Shown here: positions 36,396-45,942 of the stretch, one piece after another
Numbering within the stretch: the first letter of the stretch is position 1
Layout of the letters: each line of letters begins with the position of its first letter
DNA from: Kosakonia oryzae
GTDB taxonomy: Bacteria; Pseudomonadota; Gammaproteobacteria; Enterobacterales; Enterobacteriaceae
Direction of reading: 5' to 3'
NCBI RefSeq assembly: GCF_001658025.2
Contig: NZ_CP014007.2
Span: 2,604,001-2,668,000, forward strand
Length of the DNA: 64,000 nt
The notes under the pieces: model-generated
What the model was told of the DNA's origin: nothing
Database searches by the model: none
What the model saw: only the letters and a program-made list of their open reading frames with translations
Translations under genes and position numbers: made by a program

Positions 36396-37259
36396 ATGAA
36401 ACTTGCAAGTTATATCCATCACGGTCGTAAAAGTTACGGCATTTATACTGAAGCCGGTATTATCGATCTTGGTCAAAAAATTGGTCAGCAATATCCTACA
36501 TTGAAAGATCTTCTGCAATGGGATGCTCTCGCTGTTGCAAAACAGTATGTTGATTATCCGGCGGATATTACTGATAAAGATATTACTTTTTTACCGGTTA
36601 TTGAGGAGCCAGGGAAAATTTTCTGCGTGGGAATGAATTATGCAGAAAAAAGAAAGGAGTTCGCTGAAACGAACAATGCGCCGACATTATTTATTCGTTT
36701 CGCGGATTCTCAAACCGGGCATGCAAGACCGGTAATCAAACCGAATATTACTGAAGAATTTGATTACGAAGGCGAACTTGCCGTTATCATCGGAAAAGCG
36801 GGCGAAAATATTATTCGCAGTGATGCGCTGAGTCATGTCGCAGGATATAGCTGCTACATGGATGGCTCTGTTCGTGACTGGCAGCACGCATGGTTTACAG
36901 CGGGTAAGAACTGGCGTCAAACCGGTGCTTTTGGGCCCTATATGACGACTGTCGATGAAATCCCGGATCCGCACGCTTTATCCATTCAGACATATTTAAA
37001 CGGCATGCTGGTTCAGAATGATTCAACAGCCAGTATGATTCATAAAGTTGCCGATCTGATTTCATATATCAGCACCTTCACTACGCTTAGCCCTGGCGAT
37101 GTCATTATTACTGGCTCACCGGGTGGCGTCGGAAAAAAACGTAATCCACCTCTGTTCATGCACGAAGGGGATTGTGTTGAAGTGACAATCGAAAAATTGG
37201 GACGACTGACTAATACAATTGTTGAATCAACAGCGCAATCAAATCTATTAGCCATTTAA
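36396..37259 (+). CDS. fumarylacetoacetate hydrolase (FAH) family protein
   Basis: This 287-residue protein has an N-terminal cap (about 1-65) and the FAH core. The metal site is visible: E125 and E127 in FDYEGELAVIIG and D156 in YMDGSVRDWQ. GKIFCVGMNYAEKRKE and IITGSPGGVGKKR are typical. FAH proteins hydrolyse or decarboxylate 2-oxo acids, and relatives act on acylpyruvates or are oxaloacetate decarboxylases or tautomerases. Beside citrate lyase, whose product is oxaloacetate, action on oxaloacetate is an attractive inference. It lies 72 bp after the MFS gene and 59 bp before citC. Confidence 0.85.
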   Translation: MKLASYIHHGRKSYGIYTEAGIIDLGQKIGQQYPTLKDLLQWDALAVAKQYVDYPADITDKDITFLPVIEEPGKIFCVGMNYAEKRKEFAETNNAPTLFIRFADSQTGHARPVIKPNITEEFDYEGELAVIIGKAGENIIRSDALSHVAGYSCYMDGSVRDWQHAWFTAGKNWRQTGAFGPYMTTVDEIPDPHALSIQTYLNGMLVQNDSTASMIHKVADLISYISTFTTLSPGDVIITGSPGGVGKKRNPPLFMHEGDCVEVTIEKLGRLTNTIVESTAQSNLLAI

Positions 37260-37318
37260 TTTACGCACAATAAATACACAACTCAGTGTCGATTAATATC
37301 AGGTCAGGAACCATTCAG

Positions 37319-38416
37319 ATGTACGCCGAAAAAATGCCAGAATTCGATACTGTTGAAACGAGCAACGGTGTTCTCAAAGACGAGATTATCCGGTTTCTGC
37401 AAAGTAATGGATTAGGAATAGATGATGATGTCGAGCAGTTCGTTATTGCTCGTGCAGGCAAAGAATTAATTGCCTGTGCTGGCCTCGCGGGCAATACATT
37501 AAAGTGTATTGCCGTTCACATTGAATGGCGCGGAACATCCCTGGGGCTGCAGTTGATCCGTGAAGCTGAATATCTGGCAAACCAAAATGGCGATCATCAT
37601 CTGTTCCTTTTAACCTGTCCTGATAATGTCAAATCTTTCCGTGGATGTGGCTTCTATCCCTTAGCCACCCTTGAGAATAAAGCGACGTTGATGGAAAACA
37701 CCCCAGTTGGCATCCATCGTTACTGCAAGAAACTGCGTGCTGATTATTTCATCCCGGCAGACAACATTGGCGGAATCGTGATGAATGCGAATCCGTTCAC
37801 GTTAGGCCATCAATTTCTTATTGAACAAGCTTCCCGGGCCTGTCATTGGCTGCATGTTTTTGTTGTCGAAGAAAATTTGTCTCAGTTTTCCTTTAATGAC
37901 CGTATTGCAATGGTACGTGATGGCGTGAAACATCTCGTCAATGTAACGGTACACCCTGGTTCCAGATACATTATTTCTCGCGGCACGTTTCCCGGCTATT
38001 TCTTAAAAGAAAAACAGGTGGTTAATGATGTGTATTCCGCAATCGATTTGATTATTTTTCGGCGTTACATTGCGCCATCGCTGGGGATTACACATCGTTT
38101 CGTTGGCACTGAGCCATATTGTAAAGTTACCGCCCAATACAACCAGGCAATGCACCACTGGCTTGAAGATGAATTCGTCATTCCCTCTAATGCTATTACG
38201 GTTCATGAAATAGATCGAAAAACTGATGCGAATAATTATCCCATATCAGCATCGGCTGTTCGTTCCCTCTTGAATAAAAACAAACTGTCAGTTGCAAGAA
38301 ATATGGTACCAGAAAGCACTATGCCTTATTTACATAACTGGCTGAGAGCAAATCACCATGACTTGCCGGAACCCCATCTGGCAGGGAATCTCATGAGTAT
38401 TAGCGTAGGACATTAA
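37319..38416 (+). CDS. citC: [citrate (pro-3S)-lyase] ligase
   Basis: The ATG at 37319 with AGGA nine bases upstream gives 365 residues. A GTG 11 codons upstream is also in frame. CitC acetylates the prosthetic group thiol of the citrate lyase acyl carrier subunit with acetate and ATP. An N-terminal GNAT-like domain (about 25-130) is followed by a nucleotidyltransferase domain with IGGIVMNANPFTLGHQFLIE (the HxGH-like site) and the C-terminal ISASAVRSLL. It is the first of six contiguous citrate lyase genes, with citD one base after its stop. Confidence 0.93.
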   Translation: MYAEKMPEFDTVETSNGVLKDEIIRFLQSNGLGIDDDVEQFVIARAGKELIACAGLAGNTLKCIAVHIEWRGTSLGLQLIREAEYLANQNGDHHLFLLTCPDNVKSFRGCGFYPLATLENKATLMENTPVGIHRYCKKLRADYFIPADNIGGIVMNANPFTLGHQFLIEQASRACHWLHVFVVEENLSQFSFNDRIAMVRDGVKHLVNVTVHPGSRYIISRGTFPGYFLKEKQVVNDVYSAIDLIIFRRYIAPSLGITHRFVGTEPYCKVTAQYNQAMHHWLEDEFVIPSNAITVHEIDRKTDANNYPISASAVRSLLNKNKLSVARNMVPESTMPYLHNWLRANHHDLPEPHLAGNLMSISVGH

Positions 38417-38417
38417 A

Positions 38418-38711
38418 ATGAAAATTGTACAGGCAGCTCTGGCGGGTACGCTGGAATCGAGCGATCTAATGGTTAAAGTTAGCCCTTCGGACGCCGGGCT
38501 GGATATTGTTATTAACAGCGAAGTAATGAAGCAATTTGGCGAACAAATTACTCAAGTGGTCAAAGAAACGTTAACGGCATTTAACGTCACTCATGGACAA
38601 ATTATTGTGGATGACAAAGGTGCGCTTGATTGTGTTATTCGCTCCCGCATGCAAGTTGCCATTATGCGAGGAACATGCAGCGATGAAATTAACTGGGAGA
38701 AATTACAATGA
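38418..38711 (+). CDS. citD: citrate lyase acyl carrier protein (gamma subunit)
   Basis: The 97-residue protein matches Cit[17 protein letters not shown] at the start with S14, the serine that carries phosphoribosyl-dephospho-CoA in relatives, and [19 protein letters not shown] near the end. It carries the acetyl/citryl thioester between the alpha and beta subunits. It sits one base after citC and overlaps citE by four bases (ATGA), so translation is coupled. Confidence 0.94.
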   Translation: MKIVQAALAGTLESSDLMVKVSPSDAGLDIVINSEVMKQFGEQITQVVKETLTAFNVTHGQIIVDDKGALDCVIRSRMQVAIMRGTCSDEINWEKLQ

Positions 38712-39583
38712 AAAAATTACGTCGTAGCATGCTTTTCTTACCAGGCTCAAGTGCTGCCATGTTATCTACTGCTTTTATTTATAAACCCGATTCGATCATG
38801 TTCGATCTTGAAGATGCGGTTTCTTTGAGGGAGAAGGACAGTGCGCGTATTTTGGTTTTCAATGCGCTCCAGCACCCCATGTATAAAGGTATTGAAACGG
38901 TTGTACGGATTAATCCTCTGAATACACCCTTTGGATTGAAAGATCTTGAGGCGGCTGTGCGTGCCGGGGTCGATGTCATTCGACTCCCTAAAACGGATAC
39001 GCCGGAAGATATTCACCAGCTTGAACGTGAAATTGTACGCATTGAGGAAAGCTGTGGCCGTAAAGTCGGTTCCACGCAGCTGATGGCGGCTATTGAGTCT
39101 GCTGTTGGCGTCATCAATGCTGTTGCAATTGCCCGCTCTTCAGATCGCCTGATGGGCATTGCATTAGCCGCATTTGACTACGTAATGGATATGCAAACAG
39201 AGCGCGGGGATGGTACTGAACTGTTCTATGCGCGTTGTGCGGTTTTACATGCGGCGCGTGCGGCTGGTATCGATGCTTTTGACGTTGTCTATGGCGATGT
39301 TAACGATGAAGAAGGCTTCTTAAAAGAAGTCGATTTAATTCGCCGCATGGGCTTCAACGGTAAATCTTTAATTAATCCCCGGCAAATTGAGCTGCTTCAC
39401 AATGCCTATGCACCAACCCAGGAAGAGGTTGATTACGCAGAACGCGTAATTGCTGCTGCCGAAGAAGGTGAGCGTAGTGGACTGGGTGTGATTTCTCTGA
39501 ATGGCAAAATGATTGACGCGCCAATAATCAATCACGCCAGAGTGGTTCTTGAGAGAAGAAAAGCATCAGGCATTCGCCACTAA
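38708..39583 (+). CDS. citE: citrate lyase beta subunit (citryl-ACP lyase)
   Basis: The 291-residue protein is a HpcH/HpaI-type TIM barrel like E. coli Cit[82 protein letters not shown] and E of the DLEDAV and AIESA motifs are expected magnesium ligands. It splits citryl-ACP into oxaloacetate and acetyl-ACP. It overlaps citD by four bases and is followed by citF after 17 bases. Confidence 0.94.
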   Translation: MKKLRRSMLFLPGSSAAMLSTAFIYKPDSIMFDLEDAVSLREKDSARILVFNALQHPMYKGIETVVRINPLNTPFGLKDLEAAVRAGVDVIRLPKTDTPEDIHQLEREIVRIEESCGRKVGSTQLMAAIESAVGVINAVAIARSSDRLMGIALAAFDYVMDMQTERGDGTELFYARCAVLHAARAAGIDAFDVVYGDVNDEEGFLKEVDLIRRMGFNGKSLINPRQIELLHNAYAPTQEEVDYAERVIAAAEEGERSGLGVISLNGKMIDAPIINHARVVLERRKASGIRH

Positions 39584-39600
39584 TTGACAGGATAATAAAG

Positions 39601-41121
39601 ATGAGCAAATTAATTGAAGCTTTACAAGAGCAGGCCGGGCATTCAAAAAAATATGTTGCATTTACTCATGCCAATGCCGCAACGCCTTATCTTGCAGATG
39701 CTAAACAAAAATATCAGCGTAAGCTTTGTGAAAGTCTGGATGAAATTTTAGACCGCTGCGAACTGCATGATGGTATGACAATTTCATTTCATCATGCCTT
39801 CCGTGAAGGTGATAAAGTTATCAATCTCGTGGTAGATAAACTTGCCTCATTGGGTCTGAAAGGGATTACCCTGGCATCCAGTTCATTAATGACCTGTAAT
39901 GCCCCTTTAATTAATCATATTCGTAATGGGGTGATTACGAAAATTTATACCTCCGGTATGCGTGGGGAGTTAGCTGATGCTATTTCTCATGGTCTGATGG
40001 CGGAACCGGTACAAATTCATTCGCATGGCGGTCGTGTTAATCTCATTCAGAAAGGTGAAATTAATATTGATGTCGCCTTCCTGGCTGTCTCCTGTTCCGA
40101 TGAATATGGCAATGCCAGTGGTAGTGGTGGTAAGTCACGCTGTGGCTCTCTGGGTTATGCAATGGTTGATGCAACATACGCGAAACGTGTTGTACTGCTG
40201 ACAGAATCCATTGAACCTTTCCCTTATATGCCTGCGAGCATTGTTCAGGATCAGGTCGATTACATTGTTAAAATTGACAGTGTTGGTGACCCTGCAAAAA
40301 TCAGCGTCGGTGCCGCCCGCGTAACCAGTAATCCTCGTGAGTTAATGATCGCGCGTTCAGCGGCTGATGTGGTTGAGCATTCGGGTTACTTCGAACAAGG
40401 ATTTTCAATCCAGACAGGTTCAGGCGCGGCTTCAACGGCATGTACGCGCTTTTTAGAATCGCGCATGAAAAATAAAAACATTACTGCGAGTTTCGCATTG
40501 GGTGGTATCACCGGCAGTATTGTCGATCTTCATGAGAAAGGGTTGATCGCAAAACTGCTGGATACCCAGAGTTTTGACAGCGCTGCCGCTGCCTCTTTAG
40601 CCAGAAACCCAAACCATGTTGAAATCTCAACCAACGTTTACGCTAACCCGGCATCGAAAGCGGCATGCTGCGATCGGGTCGATATTGTGATTTTAAGCGC
40701 CCTTGAAATTGATACAAATTTCAACGTTAACGTGCTGACGGGATCGGATGGTGTGATGCGCGGCGCGTCCGGCGGTCACTGTGATGTTGCTGCCGCAGCG
40801 AACCTGACAGTGGTTGTTGCGCCGCTGATCCGCAGCCGAATTCCGACCGTTGTGAAGCACGTTACAACATGCGTTACACCGGGTGAAAGTATCGATGTAT
40901 TAGTTACCGACCACGGTATTGCGGTAAACCCTTCACGTCCTGAAATTTATCAGCGACTGGTGGATAAAGGGTTACCTGTCGTGAGTATTGAAGATTTATA
41001 TCAGCGTGCGCTGGAAATCTCCGGTCATCCAAAAGCCATCGAATTTACGTCCAAAATTGTGGGCGTTGTTCGTTACCGCGATGGAAGCGTCATTGACGTT
41101 GTGCGGCAGGTTAAAGAGTAA
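39601..41121 (+). CDS. citF: citrate lyase alpha subunit (citrate:acetyl-ACP transferase)
   Basis: The 506-residue protein is close to E. coli CitF (510) throughout: ELHDGMTISFHHAFREGDKV, EPVQIHSHGGRVNLIQKGEI, NIDVAFLAVSCSDEYGNASG, IARSAADVVEHSGYFEQGFS, ARNPNHVEIS, NVNVLTGSDGVMRGASGGHC, and VVRYRDGSVIDVVRQVKE at the end. It swaps acetate for citrate on the acyl carrier thioester. It overlaps citX by one base. Its bases are AT-richer than the backbone, like the whole cluster. Confidence 0.95.
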   Translation: MSKLIEALQEQAGHSKKYVAFTHANAATPYLADAKQKYQRKLCESLDEILDRCELHDGMTISFHHAFREGDKVINLVVDKLASLGLKGITLASSSLMTCNAPLINHIRNGVITKIYTSGMRGELADAISHGLMAEPVQIHSHGGRVNLIQKGEINIDVAFLAVSCSDEYGNASGSGGKSRCGSLGYAMVDATYAKRVVLLTESIEPFPYMPASIVQDQVDYIVKIDSVGDPAKISVGAARVTSNPRELMIARSAADVVEHSGYFEQGFSIQTGSGAASTACTRFLESRMKNKNITASFALGGITGSIVDLHEKGLIAKLLDTQSFDSAAAASLARNPNHVEISTNVYANPASKAACCDRVDIVILSALEIDTNFNVNVLTGSDGVMRGASGGHCDVAAAANLTVVVAPLIRSRIPTVVKHVTTCVTPGESIDVLVTDHGIAVNPSRPEIYQRLVDKGLPVVSIEDLYQRALEISGHPKAIEFTSKIVGVVRYRDGSVIDVVRQVKE

Positions 41122-41666
41122 TGGACACTATGGCAGGCGTATCGTGCACACCCATTTCTTTGGATCAGTTACTGGCAGCCAGAGAAGCTCGTTCGTACCA
41201 GCAACAACTCTGGTTGACCCGTTGGGAACAAACCCTGATTTCTACAACCCTGGTCTGGCCAGGTGAGGTAAAAGATACGCCTGAATCAAGGGCTGTCATG
41301 GTGGCAGCAAATGAAGCACTCACTGCGCTGATCGCCACCAATGGCTGGGAAATCATCAGGCACGACGCTCGCCATTTTGTTACCGGGCCAGAGTCATTCT
41401 GGTCCGTCAGCGCACCCGCATCACAGGTAAAAAAGGCCACAATACACCTGGAAGAGAGCCATCCACTGGGAAGGTTGTGGGATATCGATGTGTTTTGCCC
41501 GGATACCGGTTTATTGAGCCGCACATCTGTCGGTGAAAACAAAAGACGCTGTTTCATCTGTGATGAGCCGGCACATGTCTGTTCACGAATGCGGCGACAT
41601 TCGCTCCACGCCTTACAAGCAGTTATGGGGGATATGATTGATGACTATTTCTGCCATCAGAAATGA
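41121..41666 (+). CDS. citX: apo-citrate lyase phosphoribosyl-dephospho-CoA transferase
   Basis: The 181-residue protein has the CitX pattern: ISLDQLLAAREARSYQQQLW at the start, SHPLGRLWDIDVFCP, and RCFICDEPAHVCSRMRRHS near the end. CitX attaches the 2'-(5''-triphosphoribosyl)-3'-dephospho-CoA-derived group to the CitD serine. It overlaps citF by one base and citG by 26 bases, so the maturation genes are tightly coupled to the lyase genes. Confidence 0.92.
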   Translation: MDTMAGVSCTPISLDQLLAAREARSYQQQLWLTRWEQTLISTTLVWPGEVKDTPESRAVMVAANEALTALIATNGWEIIRHDARHFVTGPESFWSVSAPASQVKKATIHLEESHPLGRLWDIDVFCPDTGLLSRTSVGENKRRCFICDEPAHVCSRMRRHSLHALQAVMGDMIDDYFCHQK

Positions 41667-42513
41667 ACCGTTCATTCATGAACTTAACATTGCAGAGCTG
41701 GCTGCGGAGGGGATGTACCGCGAAGTCATTCTGACACCCAAACCAGGGCTGGTAGACCGTCATAATAATGGGTCGCATACCGACATGGATTTCAACCTGT
41801 TCATGTCCAGTATCGCAGCAATTGCCCCCTGGTTCGCGTTGTTTGTTGCAAAAGGCCGACAAACAGCTAAGCAAGAGCCCAGGCAGACACTCCTTGCCAT
41901 CCGACCTGTGGGGCTTGCTTGTGAGCAGGCAATGTTCAGAGCGACGGGGGGGATCAACACCCACAAAGGGGGAATCTTTTCGCTGGGCCTGTTTTGTTCT
42001 GCTGCCGGGCGGCTGAAAGGTAAGGGCGAAGTTATCAATCGCGGAGCACTTTGCCGGGAAGTTAGCCTGATCTGCGCCGGTATGGTGAGCCGGGAGTTGA
42101 AACACAATGGCGATGTGAAAACCAAAGGTGAACAACTGTTTCGCGATTATGGCTTTACCGGAGCGCGTGGGGAGGCTGAAAGTGGCTTTGCGACGGTAAG
42201 GATTCATGGATTACCCGTATGGGAAAACGCCATTAACGCGGGTTATTCGCCCGAGGAGTCTTTACTGCGGGTTTTGCTTTCATTAATGGCTCACAATCCG
42301 GATACCAATATCCTCGCGCGTGGAGACCTCAAAGGGTTGCGCTATGCACAGCGATATGCGGCCAGAATCCTGCGCATCAAACACTTCACCGGCAGCCGGT
42401 TCAGGCAGGCGCTTTTAAATATGGACAACGCGTTCATTGCCCGAAATTTAAGTCCGGGAGGAAGTGCGGATCTGCTGGCCGTCACCTGGCTGCTGGCGAA
42501 TTTTCCGGCCTGA
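41641..42513 (+). CDS. citG: triphosphoribosyl-dephospho-CoA synthase
   Basis: From the ATG at 41641 (GGGGGAT upstream, inside citX) the protein is 290 residues, the usual CitG size. Motifs: EVILTPKPGLVDRHNNGSHT, DMDFNLFMSSI, RATGGINTHKGGIFSLGL, GARGEAESGFATVRIHGLP, and LSPGGSADLLAVTWLL at the end. It makes the prosthetic group precursor from ATP and dephospho-CoA. The gene is separate from citX, as in E. coli, not fused as in some other bacteria. Confidence 0.93.
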   Translation: MTISAIRNEPFIHELNIAELAAEGMYREVILTPKPGLVDRHNNGSHTDMDFNLFMSSIAAIAPWFALFVAKGRQTAKQEPRQTLLAIRPVGLACEQAMFRATGGINTHKGGIFSLGLFCSAAGRLKGKGEVINRGALCREVSLICAGMVSRELKHNGDVKTKGEQLFRDYGFTGARGEAESGFATVRIHGLPVWENAINAGYSPEESLLRVLLSLMAHNPDTNILARGDLKGLRYAQRYAARILRIKHFTGSRFRQALLNMDNAFIARNLSPGGSADLLAVTWLLANFPA

Positions 42514-42547
42514 AAGGCTGGAAAATTAAGGACTGATGGAATTTACT

Positions 42548-43111
42548 ATGACCATACCGCGTCTGTTAAAGCTGGATGATTCTTTCACCACGATTCTTGT
42601 TCCAGGATTAAGAGATAGCGACGATTACCACTGGCAAACCTGCTGGGGGCGTCGTTTACCTCGCTGGAAAAGAATAAGCCAACGAAACTGGTTGCAGCCG
42701 GATATTGAAAATTGGGGCGCAGCGATTCGCAGAGAATTAGCCACCTGTACTTTGCCCGTTATTTTGATTGGGCATAGTTTTGGCGCGCTTGCATCCTGGT
42801 ACCAGGTCCAGAGCAGAGCGGTAAATGTTGCCGGGATTGTTATGGTTGCGCCTGCTGAACCTTCACATTTTGAACTTGAAGACGTTGTCACTGCGTCGAA
42901 GTTAAAAATACCCGGAATGGTCTTTGCCAGTCACAATGACCCGCTTATGTCATTCAATCGCGCTGTATTTTGGTCTGACAGTTGGGGATGCGAACTGATA
43001 GATGTCGGCGATGCTGGTCATATTAATTCTGAATCCGGATTTGGCGAGTGGGAATATGGCCTTGAAAAAGTATCAGAATTTGGAGAGATGCTATTAAAAA
43101 CAGACAAATGA
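42548..43111 (+). CDS. RBBP9/YdeN-family alpha/beta serine hydrolase
   Basis: I favour the ATG at 42548 (GGA seven bases upstream), giving 187 residues. An ATG four codons earlier is possible. The pattern fits the RBBP9 family: ILVPGLRDSDDYHWQTCW, nucleophile elbow GHSFG with S77, HNDP for the aspartate and GHINSESG for the histidine, so the triad looks intact. Such hydrolases cleave small esters or thioesters. In this operon it could act on an ester or thioester form of the substrate, or rescue mis-acylated carriers. This is inference only. Confidence 0.85.
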   Translation: MTIPRLLKLDDSFTTILVPGLRDSDDYHWQTCWGRRLPRWKRISQRNWLQPDIENWGAAIRRELATCTLPVILIGHSFGALASWYQVQSRAVNVAGIVMVAPAEPSHFELEDVVTASKLKIPGMVFASHNDPLMSFNRAVFWSDSWGCELIDVGDAGHINSESGFGEWEYGLEKVSEFGEMLLKTDK

Positions 43112-43173
43112 ATTTTTTAATGTAGATGACACCCTGACACATTTTTAATTTCCTGTTATAAGGTCGAAATCCT

Positions 43174-45768
43174 ATGTTTGAAGCATATAAAATACATGTC
43201 GCTGAACGGGCAAAAAATGGCATACCAGCAAAGCCGCTCACCGCTCAGCAGACCAGCGAATTAATTACTCTCCTCGAAAATGAACAGTGTGAGGAACGAG
43301 AATGTTTAATTAATCTGTTAATTAATCAGGTTTCTCCTGGCGTTGATGCCGCTGCGAAAGTTAAAGCGGAATTTCTTGATAAAATCATTAAGGAAAAAAC
43401 AAATCAATACGGCATTACTCCCGAAGACGCTATAAATATTCTTGGCACTATGCAGGGTGGATACAATATTCAACCTCTTATTGATGCGTTAGATGACGAC
43501 CAGTTGGCTCCTTTAGCGGCTATTAAACTGAGCCACACCATTCTTATTTTTGAAAAATTTAACGATATCGAGCAGAAAGCCGGTAATGGAAATACTCATG
43601 CCAAAGCGATTATTGAATCATGGGCTAATGCCGAGTGGTTTACCGAACGCGCCGGGCTTGATGAAAAAATCACCCTGACCGTATTTAAAGTCCCCGGTGA
43701 AACAAATACGGATGACCTTTCTCCGGCACCTGAGGCGTGGTCACGCCCGGATATTCCCCTGCATGCGCTCTCAATGCTGAGTTCTGTAAGGGAAGGGGTG
43801 AATCCTGACCAGCCGGGACAATGCGGCCCGATATCTCAGATACAGGCATTAAAAAACCAGCAATATCCTCTTGCTTACGTCGGGGATGTGGTGGGGACCG
43901 GTTCTTCACGAAAATCTGCGACGAACTCAATCCTGTGGCATATCGGCAAGGATATTCCTTTTGTGCCGAACAAACGCTGCGGGGGTTTTGTCTTCGGAGG
44001 GAAAATTGCGCCTATCTTTTTCAATACCCTGGAGGATTCCGGTGCATTTCCCATTGAGCTGGATGTCTCTGGTTTATCAACGGGGATGCTGATCGATCTC
44101 TATCCGTACAAGGGCGAGATCCGCAACCATCACGATCAAACGCTGATTGCCTCATTTCGCCTGAAAACTGAAGTTTTGCTGGATGAAGTACAGGCAGGCG
44201 GCCGCATTCCGTTGATCATTGGCCGTAGCTTAACAGCAAGAGCCAGGGAGTCTCTGGGGCTGCAAACAACGTCCATTTTCAGAAAACCAAAGGTGCCTGA
44301 ACCTTCTTCTGCAGGATTTACACTGGCGCAAAAAATGGTCGGCAGAGCGTGCGGGGTTGAAGGTATTCGCCCTGGTCAATATTGTGAACCTAAAATCACC
44401 ACGGTGGGTTCGCAGGATACGACCGGCGGGATGACGCGCGATGAACTGACGGATCTTGCATGCTTAGGGTTTTCTGCCGATCTGGTCATGCAGTCGTTTT
44501 GCCACACATCCGCGTATCCAAAACCTGTCGACGTTAATTTGCATAAGACGCTGCCTCAGTTCATTACCAGCAGAAAAGGCGTTGCACTTAAACCGGGCGA
44601 TGGAATTATCCATTCATGGCTTAACCGTATGCTCATCCCTGACACAGTGGGGACGGGGGCTGATTCACATACGCGCTTTCCATTAGGGATCTCATTCCCT
44701 GGCGGTTCCGGACTGGTCGCTTTTGCGGCGGCCACTGGAATTATGCCTCTCGATATGCCTGAATCTGTGCTGGTCCGCTTTAAGGGTGAAATGCAAAAAG
44801 GGATCACTCTGCGCGATTTAGTGCATGCGATTCCTTACTACGCCATTAAGCAAGGGTTGTTGACGACCGAGAAGAAAAACAAGCGCAATATTTTCTCCGG
44901 CCGTATCCTGGAAATCGAAGGTTTGCAAATGCTAAAAGCTGAACAGGCCTTTGAACTGGCCGATGCCTCCGCTGAGCGCTCTGCTGCTGCCTGCGTGTTA
45001 CGTCTCGAAGAAGAGAACGTTACGGAGTATTTGCGTTCCAATGCCACTTTGCTGCGCTGGATGATTGACCAGGGTTATCAGCATGCGCCAACGCTTGAAA
45101 AACGCATTGCCGAGATCGAAGCATGGCTGGCGAATCCGTCATTACTGAGTGCAGATGAAAATGCTGAGTACGCGGCAATCATTGAAATCGATCTGGCTGA
45201 AATTACGCAGCCGATTGTTTGTGCGCCAAATGACCCTGACGATGCCCGTTTACTGTCCGATGTCGCCCGCACGCCAGTAGAGGAGGTTTTCATTGGCTCC
45301 TGCATGACAAATATTGGTCACTTCCGGGCTGCCGGGAAATTGCTGGCAGAGTCCAAAGAGATTCCTGCCCGGCTGTGGATTGCTCCGCCAACCAAAATGG
45401 ATGCACAGCAGCTTTCCAGCGAAGGGTATTTTAATAAGCTCATCCGCTCCGGAGCGCGAATTGAACCGGCTGGCTGCTCACTTTGCATGGGCAACCAGGC
45501 TCGGGTTAAAGAAGGGAGCAGCGTTGTCTCCACATCAACCCGTAACTTTCCGCACCGTCTTGGTACCGATGCAAAAGTCTTCCTGGCATCAGCCGAGCTC
45601 AGTGCGATTGCCGCAATGCTTGGCAAAATGCCAACCGTTGAACAGTATCTCTGGCACATGGACAGGATCAATGATACCCGGGAAGATACTTATCGTTACT
45701 TAAATTTCCATCAGTTAGCTGAGTATCAAACAGCGGGAAATGAACGCATTGATGTCGTAACGATTTAA
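43174..45768 (+). CDS. aconitate hydratase B paralogue
   Basis: The 864-residue protein is AcnB-like in full length (E. coli AcnB 865): HEAT-like N-terminal domain, GETNTDDLSPAPEAWSRPDI, YVGDVVGTGSSRKSATNS, GTGADSHTRFPLGISFPGGS, and FHQLAEYQ near the end. The 4Fe-4S ligands are present as C710 (FIGSCMTNIGHF), C768 and C771 (GCSLCMGNQARV), so it should be active. AcnB interconverts citrate, cis-aconitate and isocitrate and in some species 2-methyl forms. Its place as the last gene of a citrate lyase operon implies a dedicated catabolic role besides the housekeeping enzyme. I leave the symbol empty to mark it as a paralogue. Confidence 0.9.
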   Translation: MFEAYKIHVAERAKNGIPAKPLTAQQTSELITLLENEQCEERECLINLLINQVSPGVDAAAKVKAEFLDKIIKEKTNQYGITPEDAINILGTMQGGYNIQPLIDALDDDQLAPLAAIKLSHTILIFEKFNDIEQKAGNGNTHAKAIIESWANAEWFTERAGLDEKITLTVFKVPGETNTDDLSPAPEAWSRPDIPLHALSMLSSVREGVNPDQPGQCGPISQIQALKNQQYPLAYVGDVVGTGSSRKSATNSILWHIGKDIPFVPNKRCGGFVFGGKIAPIFFNTLEDSGAFPIELDVSGLSTGMLIDLYPYKGEIRNHHDQTLIASFRLKTEVLLDEVQAGGRIPLIIGRSLTARARESLGLQTTSIFRKPKVPEPSSAGFTLAQKMVGRACGVEGIRPGQYCEPKITTVGSQDTTGGMTRDELTDLACLGFSADLVMQSFCHTSAYPKPVDVNLHKTLPQFITSRKGVALKPGDGIIHSWLNRMLIPDTVGTGADSHTRFPLGISFPGGSGLVAFAAATGIMPLDMPESVLVRFKGEMQKGITLRDLVHAIPYYAIKQGLLTTEKKNKRNIFSGRILEIEGLQMLKAEQAFELADASAERSAAACVLRLEEENVTEYLRSNATLLRWMIDQGYQHAPTLEKRIAEIEAWLANPSLLSADENAEYAAIIEIDLAEITQPIVCAPNDPDDARLLSDVARTPVEEVFIGSCMTNIGHFRAAGKLLAESKEIPARLWIAPPTKMDAQQLSSEGYFNKLIRSGARIEPAGCSLCMGNQARVKEGSSVVSTSTRNFPHRLGTDAKVFLASAELSAIAAMLGKMPTVEQYLWHMDRINDTREDTYRYLNFHQLAEYQTAGNERIDVVTI

Positions 45769-45942
45769 GCTTCACGGTGCTTGCTGCTGGCCTGATAGCC
45801 TGGTGTGAATGATCTTAATCGGCGTAAATCTTTTGCCGATTAAGATCAGAGTGACAACGTCGGGTTGGTGTCGGCATTGCCCGGCCATGCGCGCGAAGCA
45901 TGAACGACACCAATACCGGCATCAACATGCGCGTTCCTGTTT

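Noticed and set aside
34000-43100. Prophage or integrative element carrying the tricarboxylate cluster
   Set aside because: No integrase, transposase, tRNA end or phage structural gene lies in or next to it; the RidA-type direct repeat is the only border sign.
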